DNA of 47,939 nucleotides from Lysobacteraceae bacterium (GTDB taxonomy: Bacteria; Pseudomonadota; Gammaproteobacteria; Xanthomonadales; Xanthomonadaceae), in NCBI GenBank assembly GCA_021299355.1, contig JAJTGG010000004.1, positions 1 through 47,939 of the forward strand, given 5' to 3'. The translations under genes and the position numbers were made by a program. Shown piece by piece: positions 26,578-35,373 of this stretch. The notes under the pieces were generated by a model. It was not told the DNA's origin and made no database searches. It saw nothing but the letters and a program-made list of their open reading frames with translations. Position 1 is the stretch's first letter; every line of letters begins with the position of its first letter.

Positions 26578-27483
26578 TCAGGCTGACGGTTCGTCGAATT
26601 CGGATTGCATGGCATTGTCGCGCTCGGTCGCTTCGGCTTCTTCGGCGGTCAATTCGCGGGCGCGGATGAAAATGGGACCCAAGGGCCCTTCCTGCACGAT
26701 TTCCAACAGGCGTTCCTTGGCCAGTTCGAGGATGGCCAAAAAACTCACCACCACACCCATGCGGCCTTCTTCGGGAATGAAGAAGCTTTCGAAACCGTGG
26801 AACTGGCCATCACGCAGGCGGTCGAGCACAATCGACATGCGTTCGCGCACGCTCAGGGCTTCGCGCTTGATGGCGTGGCGGCTGAACAGATCGGCGCGCT
26901 TGAGCACGTCGCGCAGGGCCAGCAGCATTTCCTTCAGGTCCACCTCCGGCGGCGCGCGCTGGATGATGCGGTCCGGCATGAAAGCATGCGCGATGCTGGT
27001 GTCACGTTCCAGACGGGGCAGGGTGTCGAGATCTTCGGCGGCTTTCTTGAAGCGTTCGTATTCCTGCAGACGGCGCACCAGTTCGGCGCGCGGATCGGCT
27101 TCGTTGCCGTCTTCCGAGGGCGGACGCGGCAGCAGCATGCGCGATTTGATTTCGGCCAGAATCGCGGCCATCACCAGGTATTCTGCGGCCAGTTCAAAGC
27201 GCAGATCTTCCATCACCCCGATGTAGGACACGTATTGCTTGGTGATTTCGGCGACCGGAATATCGAGGATATCGAGGTTCTGGCGGCGTATCAGGTACAG
27301 CAGCAGGTCAAGCGGTCCTTCAAAGCTTTCCAGGATCACTTCCAGCGCGTCCGGCGGAATGTACAGATCCTGCGGCATCTGCAAGACCGGCTGGCCTTTG
27401 ACCAACGCCAGCGGCATTTCCTGTTGTTGCGGCGTATGAGCGGGAACGGGCTCTACGGCCTCTGGCGCGGGCGTCTGGGTCAT
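26578..27483 (-). CDS. scpA: Segregation and condensation protein A
   Basis: The kleisin-type subunit that bridges SMC heads. The 301-residue product has a variable N-terminal segment (about 45 residues), then the family core ESFEGPLDLLLYLIRRQNLDILDIPVAEIT, FELAAEYLVMAAILAEIKSRMLLP, a charged middle and a C-terminal winged helix with VVSFLAILELAKERLLEIVQEGPLGPIFIR. No strong ribosome site precedes the ATG at 27483. A candidate promoter is at 27578-27606. Confidence 0.94.
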   Translation of the reverse strand: MTQTPAPEAVEPVPAHTPQQQEMPLALVKGQPVLQMPQDLYIPPDALEVILESFEGPLDLLLYLIRRQNLDILDIPVAEITKQYVSYIGVMEDLRFELAAEYLVMAAILAEIKSRMLLPRPPSEDGNEADPRAELVRRLQEYERFKKAAEDLDTLPRLERDTSIAHAFMPDRIIQRAPPEVDLKEMLLALRDVLKRADLFSRHAIKREALSVRERMSIVLDRLRDGQFHGFESFFIPEEGRMGVVVSFLAILELAKERLLEIVQEGPLGPIFIRARELTAEEAEATERDNAMQSEFDEPSA

Positions 27484-27577
27484 GAAAGGTCGTGTGCACG
27501 ACGCGAGCGCGTCGAAGGTGAATTCAGGTTAAGCCGAAAGCCGGAGCTTGTAAAGCCGAGGTCGGGAGGATGCCGCT

Positions 27578-27606
27578 ATTATCAATCAAAACAAGGCGTC
27601 ACGCAA
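27578..27606 (-). promoter_or_regulatory. Candidate promoter of scpA-scpB-rluB
   Basis: Minus-strand TTGCGT (27606-27601) and GATAAT (27583-27578) are 17 bases apart, about 95 bases before scpA and overlapping the 3' end of puuB. The -35 match is weak. Confidence 0.35.
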
Positions 27607-28863
27607 TTTGAACCAAGCCATGGCGGCCACCAACAGGGGTGTGCGCAGAGCGCGGCCACCGGGGAAGTTGCGGTGTGGAATGCGGCTGAACACATCCAGG
27701 CGCCCGGCCTGACCGCGGATCGCCTCGGCCATGACTCGGCCGGCCAGGCCCGTGGCGGCTATACCATGGCCGGAAAAGCCCTGGGCGAAATACACATTGC
27801 GGCCCAAGCGGCCCCAGTGTGGGGCGCGGCTCAGCGAAATATCGACATAGCCACCCCAGACATAATCCATCTTGACGCCTTCAAGCGCGGGGAACACCCG
27901 GGTCATGCGCCGACGCAGGGTGCCGGACAGGTCCGGCGGCGGCAGGGTGGAATAGGAGGCGCGGCCGCCGAACAGCAGACGGTGATCGCTGCTCAGCCGG
28001 AAATAATCCAGCGCCCAGTTCACATCGGCCACCGCCATGTCGTTGCCGATCAGGGCTTTGGCGCGGGCTTCGCCCAAGGGTTCGGTGGCGCCGATGTAGG
28101 TGCCGACCGGCATGATCTTGTCATCCAGTTCCGGCGCAATACCGTGCACATAGGCATTGCCGGCCAACACCGCGAAATCGCAGTGCACTTCGCCTTTGGC
28201 GGTTTTGAACGCCGGCCGGTCGCCGCGCACCAGTTGCGTCACTTTCGACTGTTCAAGAATACGCACGCCAAGCCCGAGTGCAGCCCGTGCCAGACCCTGG
28301 GTGTACTTGAGCGGATGCAGATGGCCGCTGTTGGGATCGACAAGGGCCCCGAGATAACGTTCGTTGGGCATGACCGCCTGAAGCTGCTCGCGGTCCCACC
28401 ACTGCAGCGGGTAATCGAAGTTTTCAGCCAGATCATGTTGCCAGTTTTTCAACTCGGTGATGTGCCGCGGCTTGATCGGCACATGCGCGTGCATGTCGTG
28501 CCAGTCGCAGTCGATGCCGTATTGCATGCAGCGCTGTTTGATCAGATCAAGGCCTTCCAGCGACCAGTCGAACAGACGCCTGGAATCGCTCAGCCCGACC
28601 GCTTGGGTGATTTTGCTTTGATCGCAGCCAAAACCGAAAATAGCCTGCCCGCCGCTGCGCCCTGAAGCGCCCCAGCCGACGCGCTGGCCTTCAAGAACCA
28701 CCACCGACATGCCGGCTTCGGCCAGTTCGATGGCGGTGGACAGGCCGGTGATACCGGCGCCAAGAATACAGACATCGGCCTGCAAGTTTCCTTCGAGCGC
28801 CGGTTGCGCCGAAAAATCCGGCACCGAGGCGGCGTACCAGGAGCGGACATGGCTGCCGGACAT
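27586..28863 (-). CDS. puuB: Gamma-glutamylputrescine oxidoreductase-like FAD protein (PuuB/PauB)
   Basis: A DAO-family FAD oxidoreductase of 425 residues. The dinucleotide-binding motif is VCILGAGITGLSTAIELAEAG (about 32-51), followed by VLEGQRVGWGASGRSGGQ, typical of PuuB. The C-terminal FAD segment is GFSGHGIAATGLAGRVMAEAI. It would oxidise gamma-glutamylputrescine to the aminobutyraldehyde with release of ammonia and H2O2. It follows puuA by 14 bases on the same strand, so synthetase and oxidase are made together. Activity on spermidine or other glutamylated amines is equally possible. Confidence 0.87.
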   Translation of the reverse strand: MSGSHVRSWYAASVPDFSAQPALEGNLQADVCILGAGITGLSTAIELAEAGMSVVVLEGQRVGWGASGRSGGQAIFGFGCDQSKITQAVGLSDSRRLFDWSLEGLDLIKQRCMQYGIDCDWHDMHAHVPIKPRHITELKNWQHDLAENFDYPLQWWDREQLQAVMPNERYLGALVDPNSGHLHPLKYTQGLARAALGLGVRILEQSKVTQLVRGDRPAFKTAKGEVHCDFAVLAGNAYVHGIAPELDDKIMPVGTYIGATEPLGEARAKALIGNDMAVADVNWALDYFRLSSDHRLLFGGRASYSTLPPPDLSGTLRRRMTRVFPALEGVKMDYVWGGYVDISLSRAPHWGRLGRNVYFAQGFSGHGIAATGLAGRVMAEAIRGQAGRLDVFSRIPHRNFPGGRALRTPLLVAAMAWFKLRDALF

Positions 28864-28877
28864 GCGCGAAACCCGGC

Positions 28878-30254
28878 TCAGACCGAGCGCAGGTACCAGT
28901 CGTATTCGAGCGTGGTGACTTCGGTGTAGAAGCTGCGCATTTCCTTGAGTTTCTGCTGGCCGAACACGTGCTGGAATTCAGCGCCGAACGTGTCCTTAAT
29001 GAAGCCGCTGGCCATGAAGTCGTTGATGGTGTCGCGCCAGAACAGTTGCCGTTTTTCGGTCTGTTGGTAGGCATTGCCCTTGATGGCCGGGCCCGGATCG
29101 CCCTTGGCATCCAGACCGTGCAGAATGCCGGCCAACACCGCGGCGGTCACCAGATACGGGTTGGCATCGGCGCCGGCAATGCGGTGTTCGATGCGCACGT
29201 TCTTTTCATCGGAATGCGGAATGCGCATGGCCACGGTGCGGTTGTTGAAGCCCCAGCAGTCGTTCAACGGCACGAAGGCGTTTAGCACGAAACGGCGGTA
29301 GCTGTTGGCGTGCGGCGCGAACATCAGCATGCAGTCTTTGGACACCGACTGCAGGCCGGCAATGGCGTGTTTGAGTTCCGCCGCCGGATTGTCCTGGCTG
29401 CTGGCGAAAATATTTTTGCCGTTCTTGTCCAGCAAGGACACATGGATGTGCATGCCGGAACCGGCCTGATCGACGAACGGCTTGGCCATGAAGCTGGCCA
29501 GCAGATTCTGCTGTTCGGCGATGGATTTAATGGCGCGTTTGAGCAGGGTGGCATCGTCGCAGGCGGCCACGGCGTCATCGCGGTGCTTCAGGTTGATTTC
29601 GAACTGGCCCGGCGCGTATTCGGCCACGGCGGTGTCGGCCGGAATGTTCTGAGTGGTGCAGGCATCGGCCACGGCATCGGTGAAGCCCTGGTAATCGTTC
29701 AGATCGCCCATGTAATAGACCTGGGTGGTCTTGTTGCGTTCGCCGGTGGAGGGGTTAATCGAGGTCTGCGGGCGGCCGTCCGGGGTCAGTTGTTTGTCGA
29801 GCAGGTAGAACTCGAGCTCGACCGCCACCACCGGGGTCAGACCGCGGTCGGTGAATTTCTGCAGCACATTCTTCAGCACTTCACGCGGATTGGCCGAAAA
29901 CATGCCGCCGTGGAAGCCTTCCATGCTCAGCAGGCATTGCAGCATCGGTCGCTGCTGCCAGGGAATCGGGCGCAGGGTACCTGGAATTGGGCGGCAGATA
30001 CGGTCTTCGTCGCCGATGTCATAGCCCAGGCCAGTTTCTTCTACGGTATTGCCGGTCACATCGGTGCCGATCAGCGACATCGGCAGACACACGCCGTTCT
30101 GGAACACTTTTTCCAGTGCGTCGCGGGTGATGCGTTTACCGCGCAGCAGGCCGTTCATATCGGGCAGAATCAGGTCGATCAGTTCGGCATTGTCATGGGC
30201 GGCCAGAACCTTGGCATCGGCGGGGTGGAGGGTCGAATCGGTCATTGCTGGCAT
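28878..30254 (-). CDS. puuA: Glutamine synthetase-family gamma-glutamylputrescine synthetase (first copy)
   Basis: A 458-residue glutamine-synthetase-fold ligase, which would use ATP and glutamate to glutamylate putrescine or another amine. Features include the short N-terminal beta-grasp domain (LIDLILPDMNGLLRGKRI), the glutamate-binding VAVELEFYLLD, AVAEYAPGQFEINLKH, GSGMHIHVSL and NRTVAMRIPH. The PuuA-like N-terminus and length separate it from GlnA, which is about 470 residues and carries an adenylylation loop. The ATG nine bases in (30245) is an alternative start. It heads the leftward puuA-puuB pair, divergent from the puuD operon. Confidence 0.88.
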   Translation of the reverse strand: MPAMTDSTLHPADAKVLAAHDNAELIDLILPDMNGLLRGKRITRDALEKVFQNGVCLPMSLIGTDVTGNTVEETGLGYDIGDEDRICRPIPGTLRPIPWQQRPMLQCLLSMEGFHGGMFSANPREVLKNVLQKFTDRGLTPVVAVELEFYLLDKQLTPDGRPQTSINPSTGERNKTTQVYYMGDLNDYQGFTDAVADACTTQNIPADTAVAEYAPGQFEINLKHRDDAVAACDDATLLKRAIKSIAEQQNLLASFMAKPFVDQAGSGMHIHVSLLDKNGKNIFASSQDNPAAELKHAIAGLQSVSKDCMLMFAPHANSYRRFVLNAFVPLNDCWGFNNRTVAMRIPHSDEKNVRIEHRIAGADANPYLVTAAVLAGILHGLDAKGDPGPAIKGNAYQQTEKRQLFWRDTINDFMASGFIKDTFGAEFQHVFGQQKLKEMRSFYTEVTTLEYDWYLRSV

Positions 30255-30441
30255 CCGGAATGGTTGCGCTGATACTAGCAGAGATTTCGGAAAGTGTAAA
30301 AAATATTCATCATTAATGCGGATTCTGGTGCATATTTATGGCATTCCTGAGGCTCAAACAAACGTTTCATGGTCGTCGATTAGGGCGCAATCGGCTTAGC
30401 TACCGCTTCATCAGGGTCTTTACCCGCTTGAAAATTTCTGT

Positions 30442-30450
30442 TGATAAAAT
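30442..30450 (+). promoter_or_regulatory. Extended -10 promoter for the puuD operon
   Basis: TGATAAAAT at 30442-30450 combines the TG extension with a TAAAAT -10, about 50 bases before puuD; the -35 position is poor. The whole 30255-30501 gap is AT-rich and divergent. It also holds the palindrome AAACGTTT (30360-30367) and a minus-strand TACACT (30298-30293) facing puuA. A PuuR-like operator could lie here, but I see no recognised operator. Confidence 0.4.
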
Positions 30451-30501
30451 TTTACAGTCGGGTTAGGGTAAGGGCTCTATCAGGCCACGCAGTACTCGTG
30501 C

Positions 30502-31251
30502 ATGATTTTCGTCGGAATCCCCGCAGACAGCAGAATGATCGGCCCGCATCCGTTCCAGGCCGTGGGTGAAAAATACATCCGCGCCATTCTGGACGGTTCG
30601 GGTGCGCAACCACTGCTGATTCCTTCCGTCACTCCGGGTCTGGATCTGGATGCGCTGCTGGATCAGCTGGACGGATTGTTTTTGCCGGGTTCGCCGAGCA
30701 ACATCGAGCCGCATCATTACTCCGATGAGCCCAGTTATGAGGGCAATCTGCATGATCCGACCCGCGATCTGACCACGCTCAACCTCATCCCAAAGGCGAT
30801 TGCCAAAGGCGTTCCGGTGCTGGCGGTCTGCCGCGGTTTCCAGGAAGTGAACGTGGCGATGGGCGGCACCCTGCACCAGAAAGTGCATGAGGTACCTGGC
30901 ATGATGAATCACAAGGAAGACCTCAGCCAGCCGCTGGATGTGCAATACGCTCCGGCACATGCCCTGAATCTGGTCCCGGACGGCTGGTTGGCGCACTGGG
31001 CCGGTGCGACTGAAGTGAACGTCAACTCCCTGCATGGCCAAGGCCTGAACAAATTGGGCGACAACCTGATTGCCGAAGCCATGGCGCCTGACGGATTGAT
31101 CGAGGCCATCCGTCTCGATTCCGATGACACTTTCCTGCTTGCGGTGCAGTGGCACCCGGAATGGAAGGTCACGGAAAATCCCTTCTCTCTCGAAATATTC
31201 AAAGCCTTCGGTGCGGCCTGCAAAGTCCGCGCCGAACGCCGGAACCGGTGA
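30502..31251 (+). CDS. puuD: Gamma-glutamyl-gamma-aminobutyrate hydrolase (PuuD/SpuA)
   Basis: A class I glutamine-amidotransferase-fold hydrolase that releases GABA and glutamate from gamma-Glu-GABA. In the 249-residue product the catalytic Cys is at about 110 in VPVLAVCRGFQE, with the His-Glu pair in VQWHPEWK. The oxyanion region LFLPGSPSNIEPHHY and GTLHQKVHE match PuuD. It is the first gene of the plus-strand polyamine operon and lies four bases before the second synthetase gene. No clear ribosome site precedes the ATG. Confidence 0.9.
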   Translation: MIFVGIPADSRMIGPHPFQAVGEKYIRAILDGSGAQPLLIPSVTPGLDLDALLDQLDGLFLPGSPSNIEPHHYSDEPSYEGNLHDPTRDLTTLNLIPKAIAKGVPVLAVCRGFQEVNVAMGGTLHQKVHEVPGMMNHKEDLSQPLDVQYAPAHALNLVPDGWLAHWAGATEVNVNSLHGQGLNKLGDNLIAEAMAPDGLIEAIRLDSDDTFLLAVQWHPEWKVTENPFSLEIFKAFGAACKVRAERRNR

Positions 31252-31255
31252 AATC

Positions 31256-32752
31256 ATGAACAAGAAAGTCACAAATACCCCTATAGCGAAGAAAGGCCCG
31301 GCCAAGACCGGTAAAGAAGCCGCCAAGAAATCCAAACGCCGCATCCTGCCCGCCAAGGAGGACAAGGTCGTGTCGACCCCGGCCAAGCAGAGTGCCGCCA
31401 GTGAACGCGAAGAAAGCCATCTGAAACGCTGGCTGCGTGAGAATCGCATCACCGAGGTCGAATGTCTGGTACCGGACATGACCGGCAACGCCCGCGGCAA
31501 GATCATTCCGGCCACCAAGTTCTCGCACGATTTCGGCACCCGTCTACCGGAGGGCATTTTCGCCACCACGGTCACCGGCGAATACATCGATGAATACGAT
31601 CAGATCGTCAGCCCGTCCGATTCGGACATGTACCTGCGGCCCGATCCCAACACCGTGCGCACCGTGCCCTGGGCCTCCGACCCGACCGTGCAGATCATCC
31701 ATGACTGCTTCACCAAGGAAGGCAAGCCGCACGATCTGGCCCCGCGCAATGTGCTGCGCCGAGTCATCGAACGCTACGATGCGCTCGGCCTGAAACCGAT
31801 CATCGCGCCCGAGCTGGAGTTCTTTCTGGTGCAGAAGAACACCGATCCGGATTTTCCGCTGCAGCCGCCGGCTGGCCGTAATGGCCGGCCGGAAACGGCG
31901 CGCCAGAGCTACTCGATCGATGCCGTCAACGAATTTGATCCAATCCTCGATCTGATGTACGACTACTGCGAAGCCATGGAACTCGACGTCGACACCTTGA
32001 TCCATGAATCCGGTGCGGCCCAGCTGGAAATCAACTTCATCCATGCCGATCCGCTGTCGCGCGCCGACCAGGTGTTCCTGTTCAAGCGCACCATGCGTGA
32101 AGCGGCGATGCGCCACAACATCTACGCCACATTCCTGGCCAAGCCGATGGAAAACGAGCCGGGCAGTTCGATGCACATCCACCAGAGTCTGGTCGATGCC
32201 AAGACCGGCAAGAACGTGTTCATCGGCAAGGGCGGCGCCCGCCACAGCGAACTGTTCATGAACTATCTGGGCGGCCTACAGCGCTACATTCCCGAGGCCA
32301 TGGCCTTCTTCGCGCCGAACGTGAATTCTTACCGCCGCCTGATCTACGGGGAAGTGTCGCCGAAGAACGTGCAGTGGGGCTATGACAACCGCACCTGCGG
32401 CCTGCGCGTACCGTTCGATTCGCCGGAAAACATGCGGGTGGAAACCCGCTTCGCAGGTTCCGACGTCAACCCGTATCTGGCCATCGCTGCCACGCTGGCC
32501 TGTGGACTGCTCGGCATCGAACAGAAGCTGCAACCGACCGAACCCTCGACCGGCTACACCCACACCTCCGGCTTCGAGCTGCCCAAGTCGATGCAGGATT
32601 CGCTCGAGTATCTGGAGCGTTCGGAAGCACTGTCGGCCATCCTCGGCGAGCGTTTCTGCCGCGCCTATGTCTGCATCAAGCGCAAGGAGTACGAGACCTT
32701 CTTCCGCGTCATCAGTTCCTGGGAACGCGAATTCCTGCTGCTCAACGTCTAA
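31256..32752 (+). CDS. spuB: Glutamine synthetase-family gamma-glutamylpolyamine synthetase (second copy) with basic N-terminal extension
   Basis: A 498-residue ligase of the same superfamily as the leftward puuA. Core features are CLVPDMTGNARGKIIP, IIAPELEFFLVQ, HESGAAQLEINF, GSSMHIHQSL and NRTCGLRVPFDSPENMRVETR. The first 50 or so residues are an extension rich in Lys, Ala and Pro, with no membrane or signal character, absent from the first copy. In Pseudomonas aeruginosa the corresponding spuB lies between spuA (puuD) and spuC, as here, supporting a polyamine-glutamylating role. The start at 31256 follows the puuD stop; an upstream in-frame start lies inside puuD. The amine substrate cannot be read from sequence. 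Confidence 0.85.
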   Translation: MNKKVTNTPIAKKGPAKTGKEAAKKSKRRILPAKEDKVVSTPAKQSAASEREESHLKRWLRENRITEVECLVPDMTGNARGKIIPATKFSHDFGTRLPEGIFATTVTGEYIDEYDQIVSPSDSDMYLRPDPNTVRTVPWASDPTVQIIHDCFTKEGKPHDLAPRNVLRRVIERYDALGLKPIIAPELEFFLVQKNTDPDFPLQPPAGRNGRPETARQSYSIDAVNEFDPILDLMYDYCEAMELDVDTLIHESGAAQLEINFIHADPLSRADQVFLFKRTMREAAMRHNIYATFLAKPMENEPGSSMHIHQSLVDAKTGKNVFIGKGGARHSELFMNYLGGLQRYIPEAMAFFAPNVNSYRRLIYGEVSPKNVQWGYDNRTCGLRVPFDSPENMRVETRFAGSDVNPYLAIAATLACGLLGIEQKLQPTEPSTGYTHTSGFELPKSMQDSLEYLERSEALSAILGERFCRAYVCIKRKEYETFFRVISSWEREFLLLNV

Positions 32753-32766
32753 CCGGATTGCCCGTC

Positions 32767-34125
32767 ATGCCCCATGCCTATGAACGTCTGCAGCAGCTCG
32801 ATGCCGCCCACCACATCCATCCGTTCAACGACAATGCCGAGCTGGCCAAGAAAGGCACCCGCATCCTGACCCGCGGAGAAGGCTGTTACGTCTGGGACAA
32901 GGAAGGCAATAAACTGCTCGACGCCTTCGCCGGCCTGTGGTGCGTCAACATCGGTTACGGCCGCAAATCGATGGGGCAGGTGGCCGCCCGCCAGATGGAT
33001 GAACTGGCCTATTACAATACCTTCTTCCAGTGCACCACCGAGCCGGCCATCCATCTGGCCGCCAAGCTGGCTGAAATCTCGCCGGCCGATCTCAATCACG
33101 TGTTCTATTCCAATTCCGGCTCGGAAGGCAACGACACGGTGCTGCGCATGGTCCGGCATTTCTGGGCGGTGCAGGACAAGCCGAACAAGAACATCGTCAT
33201 CGGCCGCTATAATGGCTACCACGGCTCGACAGTGGCCGGTGCCAGCCTCGGCGGCATGAAGGGCATGCACGCACAGGGCGGCCTGCCGATTCCGGACATC
33301 CACCACATCGAACCGCCGTTCTTTTTCGCTGACGGTGGCGACTATTCGGAAGAAGAATACGGTCTGGTCGCGGCACGCCGTCTGGAAGAAAAAATTCTCG
33401 AGCTCGGACCCGATCGCGTGGCCGCTTTCATCGGCGAGCCAATCATGGGGGCCATCGGCGTGTATATCCCCCCGATGAGCTATTGGCCGGAAATCGAGCG
33501 CATTTGCCGTAAATACGACATCCTGCTGTGTGCCGACGAAGTGATCTGTGGCTACGGACGCACCGGCGAGTGGTTCGGCGCCCAGTATTTCGGATTCACT
33601 CCGGACATCATGACCACCGCCAAAGGCCTGACTTCGGGCTACATCCCGATGGGCGCGGTGCTGTTCAACGAGCGCGTGGCTTCGGTGCTGCGGCAGCAGG
33701 GCGGCGAACTGGCGCACGGCTACACCTATTCCGGCCATCCGGTCTGTGCCGCGGTCGCCCTGGAGAACATCCGCATCCTGCAGGATGAGAAAATCGTCGA
33801 AACCTGCAAACACGACACCGGCCCCTATCTGGCCGAGCGCTGGAAGACTCTGGGCGAGCACCCGCTGGTCGGCGAAGTCCGCATTGCCGGCATGGTCGGG
33901 GCCCTCGAATTGGTCCCGAACAAGGCCGAACGCAAGTTTTTCGCCGACCGTGGCAAGGTAGGTGGATTATGCCGTAATATTGCCTTGAACAACGGACTCA
34001 TTCTCCGGGCCACCTACGATTCCATGCTGCTGTCGCCGCCTCTGGTCATCAGCCGCAGTGAAATCGATGAGCTGTTCGAGAAGACCTGGAAGTCGTTGAA
34101 TGAAACCGCAAAGGCCTTGGCCTGA
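32767..34125 (+). CDS. spuC: Class III polyamine aminotransferase (SpuC-like)
   Basis: A fold-type I omega-aminotransferase of 452 residues, with PLP lysine K286 in TTAKGLTSGYIPMGA, ADEVICGYGRTG and SNSGSEGNDTVLRM. The closest known relative by sequence style and location is P. aeruginosa SpuC, putrescine:pyruvate aminotransferase. It would start a glutamylation-independent route from putrescine, or transaminate GABA. A TTG at 32758 could add three residues; I chose the ATG. No other GABA aminotransferase is in the window, so one enzyme may serve both steps. Confidence 0.87.
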   Translation: MPHAYERLQQLDAAHHIHPFNDNAELAKKGTRILTRGEGCYVWDKEGNKLLDAFAGLWCVNIGYGRKSMGQVAARQMDELAYYNTFFQCTTEPAIHLAAKLAEISPADLNHVFYSNSGSEGNDTVLRMVRHFWAVQDKPNKNIVIGRYNGYHGSTVAGASLGGMKGMHAQGGLPIPDIHHIEPPFFFADGGDYSEEEYGLVAARRLEEKILELGPDRVAAFIGEPIMGAIGVYIPPMSYWPEIERICRKYDILLCADEVICGYGRTGEWFGAQYFGFTPDIMTTAKGLTSGYIPMGAVLFNERVASVLRQQGGELAHGYTYSGHPVCAAVALENIRILQDEKIVETCKHDTGPYLAERWKTLGEHPLVGEVRIAGMVGALELVPNKAERKFFADRGKVGGLCRNIALNNGLILRATYDSMLLSPPLVISRSEIDELFEKTWKSLNETAKALA

Positions 34126-34188
34126 ACGGGAGGGGCCCGTCTTCTGGCGGGATGGTGACATTAAACTTCACATAGAGAGAGTTGAATC

Positions 34189-35313
34189 ATGAAACTGAAA
34201 CTGTTGGGCATTGCGGTGACCGCACTGATACTGGCTTCCTGCGGCAAGAAGGACGGCGACGCCGCTCCGGCTGCTGCGGCTGAGGAAGAGAAAGTCCTGA
34301 ACGTCTACAACTGGTCCGATTACATCGCGCCGGAAACCCTCGACAACTTCACCAAGGAAACCGGCATCAAGGTGACCTATGACGTGTTCGACAGTAACGA
34401 AGTTCTGGAAACCAAACTGGTGACCGGCAATACTGGTTACGACATAGTGGTGCCTTCACTGACTTTCCTGGCCCGTCAGATCCAGGCCGGCGTGTTCATG
34501 CCGCTGGATAAATCCAAGATCCCGAATCTGGCCAACATGGATCCCGCCATCCAGGCCAACATCGCCGTGCTCGATCCGGACAACGCGCACTCGGTCAATT
34601 ACCTGTGGGGCACCACCGGCATCGGTTACAACGTCGCCAAGATCAAGAAAGTGTTCGGCGATGCCGCACCGACCGACAGCTGGGCCATGGTGTTCGAGCC
34701 GGAAAACCTCGCCAAGCTGAAGGAATGCGGCGTGTATTTCCTCGATACTCCGTCCGAAATCATTCCGCCGGTGCTGAAATACCTCGGTGAAGAGCCAAAC
34801 AGCTTCGATCCGGCGGTCATCGCCAAGGCCGAAGAACGTCTGAAATTGCTGCGTCCGTCGATTACCCAGTTCCATTCCTCGGAATACATCAATGCCCTGG
34901 CCAACGGTGACGCCTGCGTCGCGGTCGGCTGGTCCGGTGATATCCTCCAGGCCCAGGACCGTGCCGCGGAAGCCAAGAACGGCGTTGAAATCGCCTATGT
35001 GATTCCGAAGGAAGGCGCACCGATGTGGTTCGATATGATGGCGATTCCGAAAGATGCCAAGCATCCCAACAACGCCCATATCTTCATCAACTACCTCCTG
35101 CGTCCGGAAGTGGCGGCTGAAATCTCCAACTACGTGTCCTACGCCAGCGCCAACAAAGCAGCTTTCGAGAAGATTGACCCGGAGCTGAAGGCCAATACCG
35201 GCGTGTATCCGACACCTGAAGCCAGCAAGGGCCTGTTCAGTCTGGCCGTTCTGCCGGCGGATGTTGACCGCCTATTCAATCGCATCTGGACCGGCCTCAA
35301 GACCGGTAAATAA
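34189..35313 (+). CDS. potF: Lipoprotein polyamine-binding protein (PotF/SpuD-like)
   Basis: Solute receptor of the polyamine ABC transporter. The 374-residue product has a lipoprotein signal with lipobox LASC (Cys at about 18), then a short Ala/Glu-rich spacer and the PotD/PotF core: LNVYNWSDYIAPETL, YDIVVPSLTFLARQIQAG, YLWGTTGIGYN and AVGWSGDILQAQDRA. Trp and Asp residues in these stretches contact putrescine in the family. E. coli PotF is a free periplasmic protein, so the lipid anchor is a difference. AGAGAGAG lies upstream of the ATG. A terminator follows before the ATPase gene. Confidence 0.92.
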   Translation: MKLKLLGIAVTALILASCGKKDGDAAPAAAAEEEKVLNVYNWSDYIAPETLDNFTKETGIKVTYDVFDSNEVLETKLVTGNTGYDIVVPSLTFLARQIQAGVFMPLDKSKIPNLANMDPAIQANIAVLDPDNAHSVNYLWGTTGIGYNVAKIKKVFGDAAPTDSWAMVFEPENLAKLKECGVYFLDTPSEIIPPVLKYLGEEPNSFDPAVIAKAEERLKLLRPSITQFHSSEYINALANGDACVAVGWSGDILQAQDRAAEAKNGVEIAYVIPKEGAPMWFDMMAIPKDAKHPNNAHIFINYLLRPEVAAEISNYVSYASANKAAFEKIDPELKANTGVYPTPEASKGLFSLAVLPADVDRLFNRIWTGLKTGK

Positions 35314-35325
35314 TAAGAAGCAACC

Positions 35326-35357
35326 AGGGCAAGCTGATCGGCTTGCCCTTCTTTTTT
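35326..35357 (+). terminator. Internal terminator between receptor and ATPase genes
   Basis: AGGGCAAGC (35326-35334), a six-base loop and GCTTGCCCT (35341-35349): nine perfect pairs, then TCTTTTTT. It would lower transcription of potGHI relative to the receptor, matching the excess of binding protein usual for such transporters. Confidence 0.85.
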
Positions 35358-35373
35358 CGGGAATGGAAACACC

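Noticed and set aside
27499-27514. CGACGC/GCGTCG inverted repeat just upstream of scpA as an operator.
   Set aside because: Six GC-rich pairs alone are weak evidence and there is no second copy near any other promoter in the window.
26605-28665. A 686-codon plus-strand open frame.
   Set aside because: It runs antisense through scpA, the gap and most of puuB, which are clearly real. Its composition is typical of a shadow frame and it crosses a gene boundary.
34126-34145. ACGGG/CCCGT hairpin after spuC as a terminator.
   Set aside because: Only five pairs, followed by CTTCT rather than a T-run. Readthrough into the receptor gene is more likely.
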